Notes: generated from the letters alone by a model not told the origin. A stretch of DNA of 64,000 bases from Thuidium tamariscinum (GCA_947034885.2 OX344754.2:17192501-17256500); one strand, 5' to 3'; numbered from the stretch's first letter, positions 11,765-24,599 are shown. Translations and numbers: made by a program.

Positions 11765-13223
11765 AAAAAGACTTTGGGACTTTGGAGGATAACACACATT
11801 GGATGACTCTTTTCAATAGAGGTTTAGAACCCCTATTGGTTTGAAATGCTCTCTACTTTAGTATCATAATTATCTTGAAGATTTCAATTGCTCTACTCCA
11901 AAAATCAATAAAAAATAGTCCTTTTTTTTTCACCATGAGACCAAATTACACCATTTCAAAATAAATTTCTATTTTTTTCCAAATAAAATAAGTATTTTTT
12001 AGCCAAAATAATCTACTTCCATTTAAAATTTGGATGAAAAAGTATATGAATATATTTGTAAAGTGTTTTTTGGTTCAAAAGGTAGATGGATACATGAAAT
12101 ATTCTACTTCAAGTGAAAACACACAAAACCATCAAAATAAGCAATTCAACATAGTTAGAGATACTTTTTAAAATTTTTAAAAACAACATTTTTGCAATAT
12201 TATCAATTGAAATTATGAATTTCAGAAGTAAAATTATAGTTTTTGGTAGAATATGTAATTACTAAGAATTTTCAAAGTCAAATTTTTCTAGGCAGGCCAT
12301 TGCAATCATCACATAGCTCGGTCATAATTCTCAAATCTAAAGACTCAACAATCAATCAATCACTATGTTGTATGGGAACAATTAAATTATACTTTAAGAG
12401 ACACCTTCAATAGAAGTCTAGTTGTCAAGAATGTATACACAAATAGGTTTGGGTATTTTCAATGAGGTGGTGCCCATTTGTTTTTCGAGAAATCATAATA
12501 TGCTAATCTATTCTTCAATTTTTCAAAAATGAAGAATGTGACAAAATGATTCCTTTAGTGCACTATATAGTCCACAAAAAATAGAGGAACAACTGAACAA
12601 TGGATGAATGAAAAATTGTCTCTATTAGAAAGCCATTGGATTTTTTGTCTATAACTGCAAAGCACTTAATTGGATTTAATAGTGCTTCATGGATTTGCAA
12701 ATGTAAGAAATTAATTCAATATTTATTCTAATATTGATAGGACAAACATTTGTTTTATATAATGACATATATTAATATATGATTGTATATAGTTATATTG
12801 GTTATAAATATTGAGAATTTATATATTAACAAGTACTTCCTTGCAAATGGATTTGCCTTCAAAAGAATTATTAGAAAATCTCAAAGATTCTTATCTGTGC
12901 CACTAATTCGTTATAAGACTTGAGAACAAGTAGGGTTATAAATATTCTTATTGAAGATTTCAAGTCTACTTCAAAATTCCATTGAAGAACACAATACTTG
13001 TATATTTCCATGATCAATTTCTATTTCTAGCATTCTAGCTTCCAATTTTTTATAAAATGGATCTTGATTGCAACCATGTTCATTGCACGGGGAAAGAATG
13101 AGCCTTAATATTCAATGAAACTTTACAATATTAGAAAAGTGAACAATGGATTGAAAATGAAGATCTATAATAAAATAATCAAGTTCTTTTTGGCCACAAG
13201 TCTCAAACTCACAATTTTAAACT
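11765..13223. other. AT-rich intergenic DNA
   Basis: No open frames of note, no splice-supported exons, and no clear terminal repeats. One stretch (about 12290-12650) has slightly more complex sequence but no recognisable domain. Confidence 0.5.
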
Positions 13224-13448
13224 TAGATGGTGAATTTTGTTAAAATGGTAGTATTCCATTAGTTTGACACTTTTGATAGTTCACCCCGTGCAATCTGAAA
13301 TCTAAATCTATCATAGATTTTGGAAATCTATATGTATCCTAGATGTTTGAAAATCTATACCTATCCTAGATACCAGTTTCTGGTTCAAACTGTGCGGTTT
13401 GGAAAATGGCATTTGGAATACCACCATTTTAACAAAATTTGCCATTTA
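13224..13448. mobile_element. MITE with AATTTTGTTAAAATGGTAGT ends (copy 1)
   Basis: Terminal inverted repeats are AAATTTTGTTAAAATGGT-type at both ends, with TAGTATTCCA and TGGAATACCA just inside. The interior contains a roughly 26-bp unit (GAAATCTATA, then TATCCTAGAT) repeated three times at about 13294-13371. Related elements lie at 17339-17545 and 26968-27147. No coding capacity; superfamily not assigned. Confidence 0.65.
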
Positions 13449-14069
13449 GGTAGAATTCTACCAATGAAAACCTTTTTGGCATCAAGATTTCCACACCATT
13501 GGATATAGGCCATTATGTGAATAATGGATTCATATGAACTCATTATTGAAGCTAGTCAATGTATAACAACCTTGGACTTGAGGCCCTAATCCATGATAAA
13601 TTGTCAACTAAGAAAATCCACATAGGTAGTGTCATTGATTTCATTACAACATTTTTTATTCACTCTAAAATCAATCTATTTTTTAAATTTTCTTTGTATT
13701 AAATATGATTTTTGAAGTTGATGTAATTGATTAGGGAGGAAAATTAATTGATTTCTATCAAGAAGAACTATATGAACTACATCATAATTGATTGTTCTCT
13801 AGCTTCTTCCATAAAGCTTGTCAAGCAACTATAGGATTTTTTTGAAATGCGTACCCATCGACATTCAATCCTAAAATTCTCTATATCCATATGGCTAACC
13901 ACCCTAATTTATTAGGCACCCTATCTCCAAATCTTAAAGTCCAAGATCATATGGTTACAATTTCCATTCAAACCCTTTTTTTAATCAATTTCACAATTTG
14001 TGTTCTAAAAAAGGTTTCAAAATGCCTTCTTGAAATAAGAAAAGAGAACATAGGCATTTAAAAGATGAA
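13449..14069. other. AT-rich intergenic DNA
   Basis: Nothing recognisable as gene, RNA gene or mobile element end. Confidence 0.5.
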
Positions 14070-14988
14070 CCCCTTAAGTTCCTTGACTATGTTTACTACA
14101 AAATTGGTCAAAAATCTGCCATTTTTAATACCAATATCAAATTTTTTCTTAAAAACATTTTTTGAGATTTGTAACTATAGGATCTTATAGTGAATTGATT
14201 TTTGAATATGTGCAAAAAAATTCAGAGTTTTTCACCATGTAGATTGCAAAATATTTGCATTTGAATGCTCAAATTTTTTTTTCACCCTGTAGAAAACAGG
14301 GCAGCTACACTTCAGAAGGTGAAAATCATATGAAAAATGGTCCAAGATATTTGTGCCTCTCTGGATTCATTCATTTAGCCAAAATAGGGAAATTGTCTAA
14401 ACAAATTCAAAATATTTAGAACTATACAACATATAGAAAAAAAACAATAAGCAAAAAGAAGTAGCAAATGATTCAAAATACAAAATTGTAAATAATTTAT
14501 TTATGAAAATGAAAAATGCCAATCCCAACGGTCTCAATGTTGTAATAAACAATCTACATCTTATTATTTTATTTTTTTTGAAAAATATTGAAAATTGAGT
14601 AAAATAAAGGACTTCAAAGTTTATTTTAGAGTAGAGAATCCATAATTGCCTGCAAACAAAAAAACCTCATACCTTTTGACTCATTGATCAAAATGGAATG
14701 ATTTAAATCTTTCAATGGATTTGTAAATGAAGAAAACTAATTTCAAATTTTTGTTCTTGAAAAAAGTGATTTTTCAATCTGCCAAACTGCCCGGTTACAA
14801 AAAAAGTAACATATCAAGCCATAACTTTTGACTTGTATTTCCATATGTCTTGATTTTTAGTACACATTGAAGTTATTCTTCATCCCCACCTTCTATTAAA
14901 ATTTGTCCCAAAATATGAAAATCTCCACTCACATATACTTGCCCAAAATCGCTATATTGCCAAATTTTGTACATTGGTTCTTTAGGGG
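14070..14988. mobile_element. TTAA-type (piggyBac-like) non-autonomous element
   Basis: The right end is GGTTCTTTAGGGG followed by TTAA; the left end is CCCCTTAAGTTCC preceded by TGAA (one change from TTAA). The inner sequence is related to the element at 36244-37145 (phrases around TATAGGATCTTATAG and ACCATGTAGATTGCAAAATA). About 919 bp, no coding capacity. piggyBac elements target TTAA and have CC-rich ends, which is the basis of this class call. Confidence 0.6.
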
Positions 14989-15890
14989 TTAAGAGTGCTC
15001 CTAAATCCCTCAATATATCTTAAAGTAAAGTAAGATGCTAAAAAGTGTTCATTTGAAGTCTACATCTTACATTTATCCTCTCCTAGCCAAGGATAAATGT
15101 AAAAAAAAATTACCTCTATTTTGTAGTTACTTAGTGTCATGTATTCTTCACCTCTCCTACTCCATTCTTCACTTCTCCTTGTTAATTTGGATCTTCTCAT
15201 TTCTAAATATGAATTCAAAATTCCCCAATTTTTTTTTGGTCGGCAAATTAAAAAACTCTAGTGCTTTCTCCTAAAGAGTAAACCTACAAACTTCAAATGA
15301 ACACTTCTACATCCTATTAAAATTAATCCATAGTTTCTCACAAAATGATTTATTTATTTTTTAGATTGATGAGCCACTAGTCACTAAGGTAGAAACACCC
15401 ATTCATGCACATATTCCCGTTCTTGAATCCTACATTATACCTAATTGTGTCCCTAGACTTTGATTAATGGGTCTTTCAAAAGCTTAATTTTGACTTTCTA
15501 ATACATTTGAAGGACACACACCTAACTAGCTAATTCTAATTCATTGACTACTAATTTTTGCATGTTTCAAATTTGGTTCCACCTATGTAACAGGTTCAAA
15601 GGTCTAGAGAGTTGGAACTTTGAAAAATCATAGAAATTATATAAGATATATGAAAAAACTATTTTTTTGATATTCATGATTTTCACTCATTAATACTACA
15701 AAAATATTATTTTTTTGAAAAGGTGCCTCCAACTATGTTGAATTGCTTATATTGATGGTTTTTTGGTGCTTCCACCTTACTACACAATTTCTTGCACAAT
15801 AATTATTTTTTTCTTCTATTGAGGTAGGAGACTCTAAAATAGCATGGGCATTAACTCCAAAGTGACAAAGAGGATAGAAAGTGTCCTCAC
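14989..15890. other. AT-rich intergenic DNA
   Basis: No recognisable gene. The 79-codon frame at about 15035 is hydrophobic but AT-driven and has no domain signature. A pair of inverted phrases (TTCATTTGAAG at about 15048 and CTTCAAATGAACACTTC at about 15292) may mark a small old TIR element. Confidence 0.4.
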
Positions 15891-15897
15891 ATAGTTT

Positions 15898-16620
15898 CAA
15901 GTCTAGTTCAAAGTGCTGTAACTTTTGCATTCGAGGTCCAAGTTCAATAATCTTATTGAGAAAGTTGCATTCTTTCCTTTAGTTTGTGTGATAAAATTTT
16001 GAGATCAATCCAAGATGTATTGATATTTTGGATGCCAATCAAAGTTTACAACTTAAATTTGAGTTTACCAAACTCTATTTTAGGGTTGCAACTTGGGGGC
16101 CTTATATCTCCTTCATCCATTGCTCAGTTTCAATAAAATTTGTTGGATTTTGTTCCTCTTAAAGTATAATGATTGTGGCAAAGTTTTCATGTCAATCCAA
16201 GTTGCTTTGAATGTTTGAGAGCAATTCAAAATTCAAAATTCAAAATCTTGCCATTATTGGAGTACAATGAACTTTGGTGGCTTTTTTCTTCTTTATACAA
16301 AGTCCATTTTCAATAATTCTTTTTACAAAAGTTGTGTATACTAGTCTAGTTTGTGTAGCTAGAACTTCATGTTAATTCAAGAATTAATGAGTGACTGAGA
16401 AGCATTCTTGTAGAAGGAGGTTCAACTTTAGATGTGTTTTTTTGCAATTTTTCTCGATGATTTTTGACATTTCAAAGCCGTTTTGTAGACATAATGAGTC
16501 ATTTGAATGAAATTTTTTTCCACCAATGTGTTTGTATAGTAGTTTTGAATCATTTTGTAGTGTAAAGTTTTTTCATTTGCTTAGGTTTAGAAATCAAATT
16601 TCACCTCCAAATGTGTTTTT
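15898..16620 (+). repeat. Degenerate tandem repeat, period about 175-185 bp
   Basis: Successive units each begin with a phrase like TCAAAGT/CAACTTGG/GAACTTTGG, then a TTTCAATAA-like phrase, a GTTTGTGT-like phrase and TCAATCCAAG-like phrase. Unit starts are near 15898, 16085 and 16262, with a more decayed copy after 16440. The period resembles plant satellites, but only three to four diverged units are present. Confidence 0.5.
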
Positions 16621-17338
16621 GGGAAAATTTCAGCATCCATTTTCAACACTAAAACATTATGATCTTGCAATCTATGTGGCCAAATGACTTCAAATTTTGT
16701 ACATGTCATCTACAACATGTGCACTATAAGATTGTACAGTTGAGATTTGCATAACTTGAAGACATTTAGATCCATAAAGCTTCAAAAGCAATGATGTTTT
16801 TTAACCCTATAAATTGAATGTCACTTTGGAGTTAAGAACTACCCTTATGAGAGTGAAATGGACACAAGATGTTTCTTAAATTGACCTCTATAATCATTGA
16901 ATGAATCAAGGGATAAAGCATTATTAATTGCAAGAGCTAATCATCTTCTTTGGTTTCTCCATCTTTCTTTAGAAGTTGCAAGTGAAAAGGTTTAAGAAAG
17001 ATATACTAGGGTCATGTATAGGATGCAATTAGTTTGAAAATTCACAACTAATTCAAAAATGACTCAAAAAATATGAAACCACTTGCATTAAATTCCTCAT
17101 CTACATTTCTTTGTCTAAAAAATGAAATAAAAACATTCTCATCTAAAGAAATATATGAAAATAGTGGACCGCCCCTTAGAATGAGTGATTTCCAAGCCTC
17201 CTACCTTACTAACAATAGCCGTGGAGTCCTCGCCTCACCTCACCTTGCCTGTTGTTGTTGCCCCTTTTTTGGCTGGGGTGAATTGACCCCCTCATTTGGC
17301 CGCTTGGAAAAACGCTGGAATTTTTAAAGTTTTGCAAA
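16621..17338. other. Intergenic DNA, edge of the nested MITE cluster
   Basis: No gene to about 17200. From 17220 a GC-richer phrase (CTCACCTTGCCTGTT, then CCCTTTTTTGGCTGGGGTGA) starts. It has a direct partner near 17757 and an inverted partner near 17700, so 17.22-17.78 kb looks like one larger element that received the MITE at 17339. Confidence 0.4.
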
Positions 17339-17545
17339 TATGGTCAATTTCGTTAAAATGGTAGTATTTCGAGTGCCATTTTGACATATTTTGTGTACTA
17401 TTTTGACATAGAGGCCTAGAGGTAGAGGAAGAAAATATGCCACTTTAACAAAATGTTGTGCCATTTTAACGGAATATCATGCCATTTTAATGAAATGTCA
17501 TGCCATTTTATTGGAATATTGCTATTTCAACGAAATTGACCATAA
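17339..17545 (+). mobile_element. MITE with TATGGTCAATTTCGTT ends (copy 2)
   Basis: Left end TATGGTCAATTTCGTTAAAA; right end AACGAAATTGACCATAA is its exact inverted match over 16 bp. The interior repeats a unit close to ATGCCATTTTAACGGAATAT four to five times at about 22-bp spacing. It is related to 13224-13448 and 26968-27147. No coding capacity. Confidence 0.75.
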
Positions 17546-18327
17546 ATCATTTTTTTCACAAATTTTGAATTCATATTTGCAATCAGAGGCCCGAAATTAG
17601 CTAGCAAGAGTACACAAGGGCAATTAGATCGGCACAAAATAGGGGACTTTTTGTTTTACTTGCACCCCTTGAATGACTTGCAGTGGTCGAGCGAGAGGGC
17701 CAATTCACCCTGACCCTTTTTTGGCCGTGAAATTGTAAAAACTTTCTCCGCCTCCCTCACTCACCTTGCCTGTTACTACAAAAACTTGTTCCACCCTCGC
17801 CTGGCCTGGCCTGGCCTTGCGTCACCCCCAACCAAGCTGATGTCCATCCCCAGCCACAAGACGCAATTTTGTCGTGGAAGAGGCGCACATGTGCAAACAT
17901 GTGTTTGGAATGGGCTCGGCCCCCCTTTTTCTGCACCCCAAATCAAGTGCTGCAGGGCAATGCCCATGTGCGCCCCCACTTTAATACCATTACCTCCCAA
18001 GGCTTTTAAGTTCGCGGACGGAAGTACAAGTGGGTGTCATGAGTGAGTGGGACTCACGCCAAAAACCCAAAAGAAAAACCCTAAGAAAAACTTGTCCGGC
18101 TCCAGGAATAAAAAAAAGAAGTCAGATTATCATCATCATCATCATCAGTACAGTGCTCCCTTAGGGTTCAGTTTTTATTCCTGACTTGGTAATTGTCAAC
18201 GAGAGGCTCTGCCATGCTGGGGACTTACGTTTATTTTATTAGTGTGGGTTTTATTAGCCTTTCAATCACAATTGGAACTGGGGTAATTATTATTATTACT
18301 GGTTTAAAAAATAGGAGGGGTGGGGAT
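17546..18327. other. Remainder of nested repeat cluster, including partial copy C of the 3-kb MITE
   Basis: At 17565-17660 the core of the 3054-3322 MITE recurs (TTCATATTTGCAATCAGAGG, then GGCACAAAATAGGGGAC). The rest is GC-richer, with CCTGGCCTGGCCTGGCC at about 17800 and a CAT microsatellite at 18129-18147. An 86-codon frame at 17786 is open on both strands here and is most likely a compositional effect. No gene called. Confidence 0.45.
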
Positions 18328-18574
18328 GGAGGACATGAAGTCCTACCATTGAAGGTGGGCCCAACAGTGTAAAACTACAGTTACCCGAGGTAAAAGTGAA
18401 AAATCCCCCTATTTTGTGTTGTATTTTTGAATATATTTTAGACCCTTAAGAAGCTAATTTCGGGTTTTTGATTGCAAATATGAACTCAAAATTTGCAAAA
18501 AAAAATTCAGCATTTTTCTTGGGGTAAATCTAACTTCCTAGGCCCACCTTCAATGGTAGGATTTAACATCCTCC
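18328..18574 (-). mobile_element. MITE, family of copy A (copy B, inverted, both ends present)
   Basis: Left inverted repeat TCCTACCATTGAAGGTGGGC, right GGCCCACCTTCAATGGTAGG followed by ATTTAACATCCTCC. The interior is the reverse complement of the copy A core (CCCCTATTTTGTGTTG, then GATTGCAAATATGAACTCA). It is the clearest copy for defining the family ends. Confidence 0.75.
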
Positions 18575-18589
18575 AGATTACCCCAAGAA

Positions 18590-18795
18590 TAAACACTAAA
18601 TTTTTAAAAAAATTGTATTATTATTTTTTTTCAAATCCTGAATTCATATTTGCAATCAGAGACCCCAAACCAAATTAGCTAGGAGATGTCTAGAACAAAC
18701 CCCAAAACATGACACAAAATAGGTTTTTTTTACTTTTACCCCAGGTAACTCAAATTTTACCCTCCTTGGCAGGATTAACGTCCCTCGGGGGTGGG
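18590..18795 (+). mobile_element. MITE, family of copy A (copy D, left end worn)
   Basis: Directly follows copy B in the opposite orientation. Core phrase TTCATATTTGCAATCAGAGA, then GACACAAAATAGG, ending at TTGGCAGGATTAACGTCC, which matches the family right end. The left terminus is not recognisable. Confidence 0.55.
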
Positions 18796-19048
18796 GTGGG
18801 GGGTTTGAGTGAAGAATGTTTTGGGTTTTTGGGGGGTTGTTTTTGTTTTTTAAAGCTCGAATGAGAGGCGGGGGCATCGGCAATTTTATTCGATTCTGGG
18901 GGAAAAGATTGATCCTGGAATTTTCATCCAGTTCTTGGGCATAACATTCTTTGAAGAGTTTGGGGGATCCCCACGGATTTTGACGGCATTACTTTGGGGG
19001 CCCCATTTTCAGCATTCAGGAACGGGGGAACGGGGGGAGCTGGAATTC

Positions 19049-19775
19049 CATGTTCCTCACTTTTGGGACCCCTTACAAAATTTAATAAAAATCGATTTCT
19101 TTCTTTTTATGTTTTTTACCCAAAAATAATATATCTTGAAGTCAAGGTGATCCTTATACTAGCTAGTGGGAATGCGGTGGTTTGTGGGCACCAAGGAATA
19201 GGGACAAAGTTGATGGTGTCTAAAGCCTTGCATGTTGGTACATACTAGCTTGTTGGTGCCAATTGATAGGCCTTAGGCACAATGCTAAAACATGTTCCTC
19301 ACTCTTGGGACCCTGCTAAAATTTAATAAAAATGGAATTGTTTCTTTTTATATTCTCTACCCCCAAAAAATATATCTTGAAGTCAAGGTGATCTTTATAC
19401 TAGCTAGTGGGAATGGGGTGGTTTGTGGGCACCAAGGAATAGGGACAAAATTGATGGTGTCTAAAGCCTTGCATATTGGTACATACTGTCCAGCTTGTTG
19501 GTGCTAACTAATAGGCCTTAGACACAATGCTAGAATTGCATGTTCCTCACTCTTGGGACCTTGCTAAAATTTAATAAAAATTGAATTCTTTCTTTTTATG
19601 TTTTCTGCAAAACAAAAAACCTTGAAGTCAAGGTGATCCTTATTCTAGTGGAAATGGGGTGGTATGTAGGCACTAAGGAATAGGGGCAAAAATGATGATG
19701 GTATTCAGAGCTTGGCATGCTGGTACTAGCTTGTAGGTACCAATTGATAGGCCTCATGCACCATGCTCTATACCT
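19049..19775 (+). repeat. Tandem triplication, unit about 245 bp
   Basis: Three units start with CATGTTCCTCAC at 19049, 19291 and 19539. Each contains TTTAATAAAAAT, CTTGAAGTCAAGGTGAT, GTGGGCACCAAGGAATAGGG and GATAGGCCT-like phrases. Units 1 and 2 are about 90 percent alike by eye; unit 3 is more diverged. Units contain similar open frames, but lengths differ by a few bases, so shared coding function is unlikely. Confidence 0.8.
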
Positions 19776-21033
19776 ATTTTTTTTAGTCTTATGATCACCA
19801 TTCTACTAGAGTTAGAATTTATGAGGTACAAGTAAGGATGTTTGTGTAGAAATGTTTTTTCCTATTTTTTAAAATGCGATTGAGGTATTTTGTATTAGAA
19901 TAAAGGTGTAGGATAGAATATGTTGTAGGTGTCTAGGAATGTTATGTTGTTTCAAAAAGAAAGAAATAACTTAAAACTTTTCATGTAGGGAGGATTTGGA
20001 GATACTTGTTGAACAAAGAATTTTTTTACAATAGAAATATGAAAGATCATGGTGTACTAGCTTGGTTGTAGTCCCTTGTTGTTATCCTTCTTTGGTCCAC
20101 ATTAAAGACATGCCAAATTTATTTTTTGGATTGCATTTGAATTCTCATTTATCTTTGCATTTTTTTGGCAATTGAAATAGCAACAATTCATAGTTGCTTA
20201 TAATCTAGTTAGTGTATTCTTCTCCAAATTAGAATATTAGTCTTATTTATCCATTTCCAAACCCAAATCAAGGCTTGCTAGGCTTTTGTGCCTAGATGGT
20301 TGCTAAAATTTGTTTAAGTCTTTAGTTGTTTGGGGAATTTGTTTTTATTGTCTAAAGTCAAAGACTTAAACAAAACTTCAATACCATAAAATCTATGCCT
20401 CAAGTGGATGAAATTGTTTCTACACAAAAAAATGAAATTGTATATATGAGTGATTCTCATTGTAATGGCAAGAACCCCCCCTCCCAAGTTGGCCAGTTGG
20501 GAGTATATAGGGATCATTGCAAGAAAGACTTGCTGAAAAGTGTAGCGTTTTGCACAGTACTCACTTTTTTCTTTGGGAGTACTTATAAATAGTAAATCAA
20601 ATTTTAAAGAAAGTAAAAAATATGTTTGATGTATATACCTTTAAGAAGAAGATACCCGAGGAAGGAAAAGCATAGAAAAATTCTCTAAGTAGGAGAACTA
20701 GAAAAGTGCTAAATTTCGTGAAAATTGTAACTTTCACTATAGTTTCACATTTTAATTTGTAAAAAATAGGGGAAGACATTTTTCTTAAAACTAAAAATTT
20801 TCCATTTGGGAAGACTTTATGGTAAAGGTATTTTTCCAAAATAATGATCCGAAAAATATCTTGATTGTTCAAAAATGTGTGTGCAAGGGAGGCCTGTTAG
20901 CACACATGTAGAGGAAAGAGAATAATGATTTTTTAAATTTCCTTAGGTGGAAACATGCCTAATTAGTGTAGGAATAGACCCTAGAAATATCAGCTCTAAA
21001 TTATTAATTTAAAGTACTCCCCAGTACTAAAAA
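19776..21033. other. Intergenic DNA with an inverted relative of 40.5-40.86 kb
   Basis: No gene. About 20600-20880 (phrases GAAGATACCCGAGGAAGGA-like, TAGGAGAACTAGAAAAGTGC, TTTTCCAAAATAATGAT) is related in inverted orientation to about 40500-40860. The phrase GATCATTGCAAGAAAGACTTG is also shared with the 56-kb TTAA element. It probably belongs to the same element family, but its ends are not recognisable. Confidence 0.4.
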
Positions 21034-21677
21034 CCCCTAAACCGCAAAGTGTGACAAATTAGAGAAATTAGAATTTAAATATAAAATTATTTTTGAAAAT
21101 TTCTGAAAAATAAGGGTTTTGATAAATATCAAGTCAGACATCTTCAATAAAAATTTCAAGTTCAAAGAGTTAATGCTTCAAAAGTTATAGCTCATGACAA
21201 CTCCGTCACTCAAAGTGTGACGCCAAATAGTACAAGTCTTTCTTGCATTCACCTATAGGACCCTAATTTAGATTGCCTTCTGAGCAATGGAATCCAATGG
21301 TATTTTTTTGAAGGTTTTTTTATTAATTAAATGCCTCTAATTGAAAAGGGGTGGCACCCCTAAATCACTCACAAATTTGTCCTACCATCCCACAATCACC
21401 TTAACACAACCAACTTTCTACATGCATTAATCTACATGCATTTCGCAATTCTACTTTAAGTCTCCATGTTTAATTTTAGGGCAAAATTCTCCCCTAAAAT
21501 CATCATTAGGGCGTAAAACCACCAAAGGACCAAGCTATGTTTTTTTGTCAACATAGAAATTTTGGGGAAGTACGTGTGACTAGAAATCTTATCACTTTGC
21601 TTTGAAATTTTTACATAGCATGTGAATGAGGAATACCTTTTTCAATTTTCATAGCTTTTGACTACATATAAAAACTG

Positions 21678-21748
<71 letters not shown>

Positions 21749-22365
21749 GGAAAACTTTTTATCATTCCAATTTGATCAATGAGTCAAAAGTTATGAGAAG
21801 TTTTTGTTTGAAGGTAGTTATGGATTCTATACTCTAAAATAAACTTTGAAGTCCTTTATTTAGCTCTATTTTAAATATTTTAAAAAAAATAGCGACTTTG
21901 AGTGTAGATTGTTCTTTTCAACATTACAACCATTGAAATTGACATTTTAAAATTCAAAAAATAAATTCCTTACAACTTAATATGTTGAATCATTTGCTAT
22001 CTCTTTCTACTTACTTTTTTTTAATTGTATGTTGTACAATTCAAAATGATTTGAAATATTTCAAGTACATAGCCAACTTGCCTTGAAGAATGAATCCAAA
22101 GAAGCACCAACAGCATGGACATTTTTTCATACAAATGTGAGCTTGTGAAGTGCAGTTGCCATGGTTTTTGCAAGGCCAAAACTACGAATTTGATCAATTC
22201 AAATGCTTTTATTCTTGCAATCTCCATTGTAGGAATTTCTCAAATTTTTTCTATGTCTTTTCAAAGAAGTTTACTACAAGATCCTATGGTTACATGTTTC
22301 AAAAACATTTATTGTTTTCAAGTTTGGTACTTGTGTCAAAAATAGCAGTTTTGGAGCGTTTAGGG
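21034..22365. mobile_element. TTAA-type (piggyBac-like) non-autonomous element with long TA tract
   Basis: Left end CCCCTAAACCGCAAAG, right end CTTTTGGAGCG-TTTAGGG type followed by TTAA; the left flank (AAAA) has lost the TTAA. The interior carries family phrases such as CAATGAGTCAAAAGTTATGAG, also seen inverted in the 14-kb element. About 1.33 kb; no coding capacity. Confidence 0.5.
21682..21745. repeat. (TA)32 microsatellite
   Basis: Uninterrupted TA run of about 64 bp inside the TTAA-type element. Likely highly length-variable. Confidence 0.95.
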
Positions 22366-24599
22366 TTAAAACTTAGTCAAAGAATTGTAAGGGATAAATA
22401 AATCCTAGTTTAGACACAACTATAATTTCCAATACAAATCCACATATAAAATTTTCCTAAAAATCCCCATAAGAGCATCACAATAGGCCCTAATCTAGCC
22501 ATGATCCAAAAATTCCACCATCTCATGTGCTTCCACTCACACAATACTTGCAATAGCAATTTGACCATAAATGTGAGCCCATTTACAATTCATCCTAATC
22601 CTAATGATAGAGCCTATGAAAAATCAACAATTTATTAGCATTTGAAAATTGTGTACCAAAGAGATATTCACTTGAGTACATCTAAATTCTTCTACCATTA
22701 AAATGGGCACTACACATTTGTTCTTACTCCAAACTAAGCAACCTTAATCTCATTGAAAGTCTACCTTTGAGATGCATGACATCCTCAAATTTTAACTTCT
22801 TCTAACCTCCTGTTCTCTTGCTATTGCTTTCCAAAGTTGGCAATCTCTAATTGAAGTAGTAGGTGACCTCCTCAAACAAAATCAGACGCTCCATTATTGC
22901 CCAAGCTCCAAATTCATCAAGCCTTAGCTTTTCAAAAGGCTAACTCAAAGATATACTACCTTTCAAAAATTTAGCTCATTTTGCCTTGCTAATTTCTTGC
23001 AACTATCCACTAAAGTTGGCAATCCTCTTTTGAAGTAGCAACTAACCTTTACTCCAATTGCTCTTCCAAATCCTAAATTTCTTCTACCACTCTTGAGTCA
23101 GCCCACCATACATTTGACCTCTAAAATCTATATTTTTTACCTAATTTTTCTCACAAACAAGTGAATCTATATTACAAATTGTCTATATTTGATCCAAACC
23201 ATTGCAATAATTTTCATAGCATTTTTCTTTCATTTCTTACAACAATTTTCTCCAAGCTTCCAAAATACATCATGCACATAAAAGTTGGAAGGGAGAATAG
23301 AGAGCTCTAAATTCTAATTTTGCATTTATAAAATTTTCAAACACATTAGTTTTGCCTAATCACTTTCATATGCCTTTAATTTATTGTTAGTTTACTAAAT
23401 TAGTGTACAATGTGCCCAATTAGTGAAAATTGTATTAAATTATTGTAAATACACTATTTTGGTGTAAATTGTAGTAATTGTGACCAAAATTCCTGAAGTT
23501 ATTCTGAAAGCCTCTAAAGAATTGGAATTTTTCTATTTTAGCATTTCACTACTATTCTAACATTTTGGTAAATAAATTGTTTTTCCTAATTTATTTTTTG
23601 TTTATATATATTTATATACATTATGAACAATTTAAAAATATATATAAACAATACAATTTATTGTTTTTTATTTTAGAGAATTTTCTCCTAATTTTATTAT
23701 AATTGAATTATTAAAAAATTAAACCTTACTTCCCAACATTCATATTATTACATGATGAAAGTTCTTTAATTAATGGTTATAATTTAATCTAGAGTACTAA
23801 CACTTCTGGACTTGCACACTTACGCATGATGTTTATATTTTTGTCTTTTTAAAATGTAAACCAATATCAATGGTCATTCAATGATGATTAAATTTTTTGG
23901 AATTTATTGGATCAATAATATACATTATGAACTTCAATATTTATTTTTAAAAATGCATCTAAAATGCATCATACCATTTTAAATTATAAATTGAACATAT
24001 TGTCCTAGTTAACAAGTATTTCAAATGCAAGGGCACTAAGATGCAACAATGATCCATATAGCAACCTATACTTTCTATTCAATGTCTAATACAATCCCAT
24101 GCTCTCAACTCAAAAAAAAAATTCAAATATTGTGAGTATCAACATCATTTATATGTTTGTCAAATTTTTTATATTTTAAATACTATAAAATCAAAACTCC
24201 TTTTTATTTTTGTAAACAAAAAATCTAAAATGATGTGTACCAACATGCAAAAGCATAAATTTTTTTTGGATTTCTAAGAAAAAATTGATAAAAAAAAAAG
24301 TAATTCAAATTCATAGTGTACAAAATTGATTTTTAGACATGGCCAATTTTGAAATTAATTTTTAAAAAAAATCAAAAATAATATTTTCTTCAAACTTTTT
24401 GTGGTAATATGTAGTATATTGTACACTACAACTTCTGAATATTTATTTTGATCTTTATCTATTGATGCTTACGTTATGATTCTTTGATTGAAAACATTTC
24501 AGATTTATATATACTTAGTTTAATTAGTCACTCTACATGTTGTATCACAAAATTCTTTATTTTTTTTAAATTCATAATTTTCAATTGCTAATATTACAA
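22366..24599. other. AT-rich intergenic DNA with a weak tandem repeat
   Basis: No gene. At about 22800-22870 and 22990-23060 a phrase pair (AAAGTTGGCAATCTC and AAAGTTGGCAATCCTC, each followed by TTGAAGTAG) indicates a degraded repeat with period about 180 bp. Read on the minus strand it gives broken charged frames, perhaps old coding DNA, but too decayed to name. Confidence 0.4.

Noticed and set aside
17786-18046. 86-codon frame (plus) overlapping a 74-codon frame (minus)
   Set aside because: Open on both strands in GC-rich repeat DNA, without a domain or splice context.
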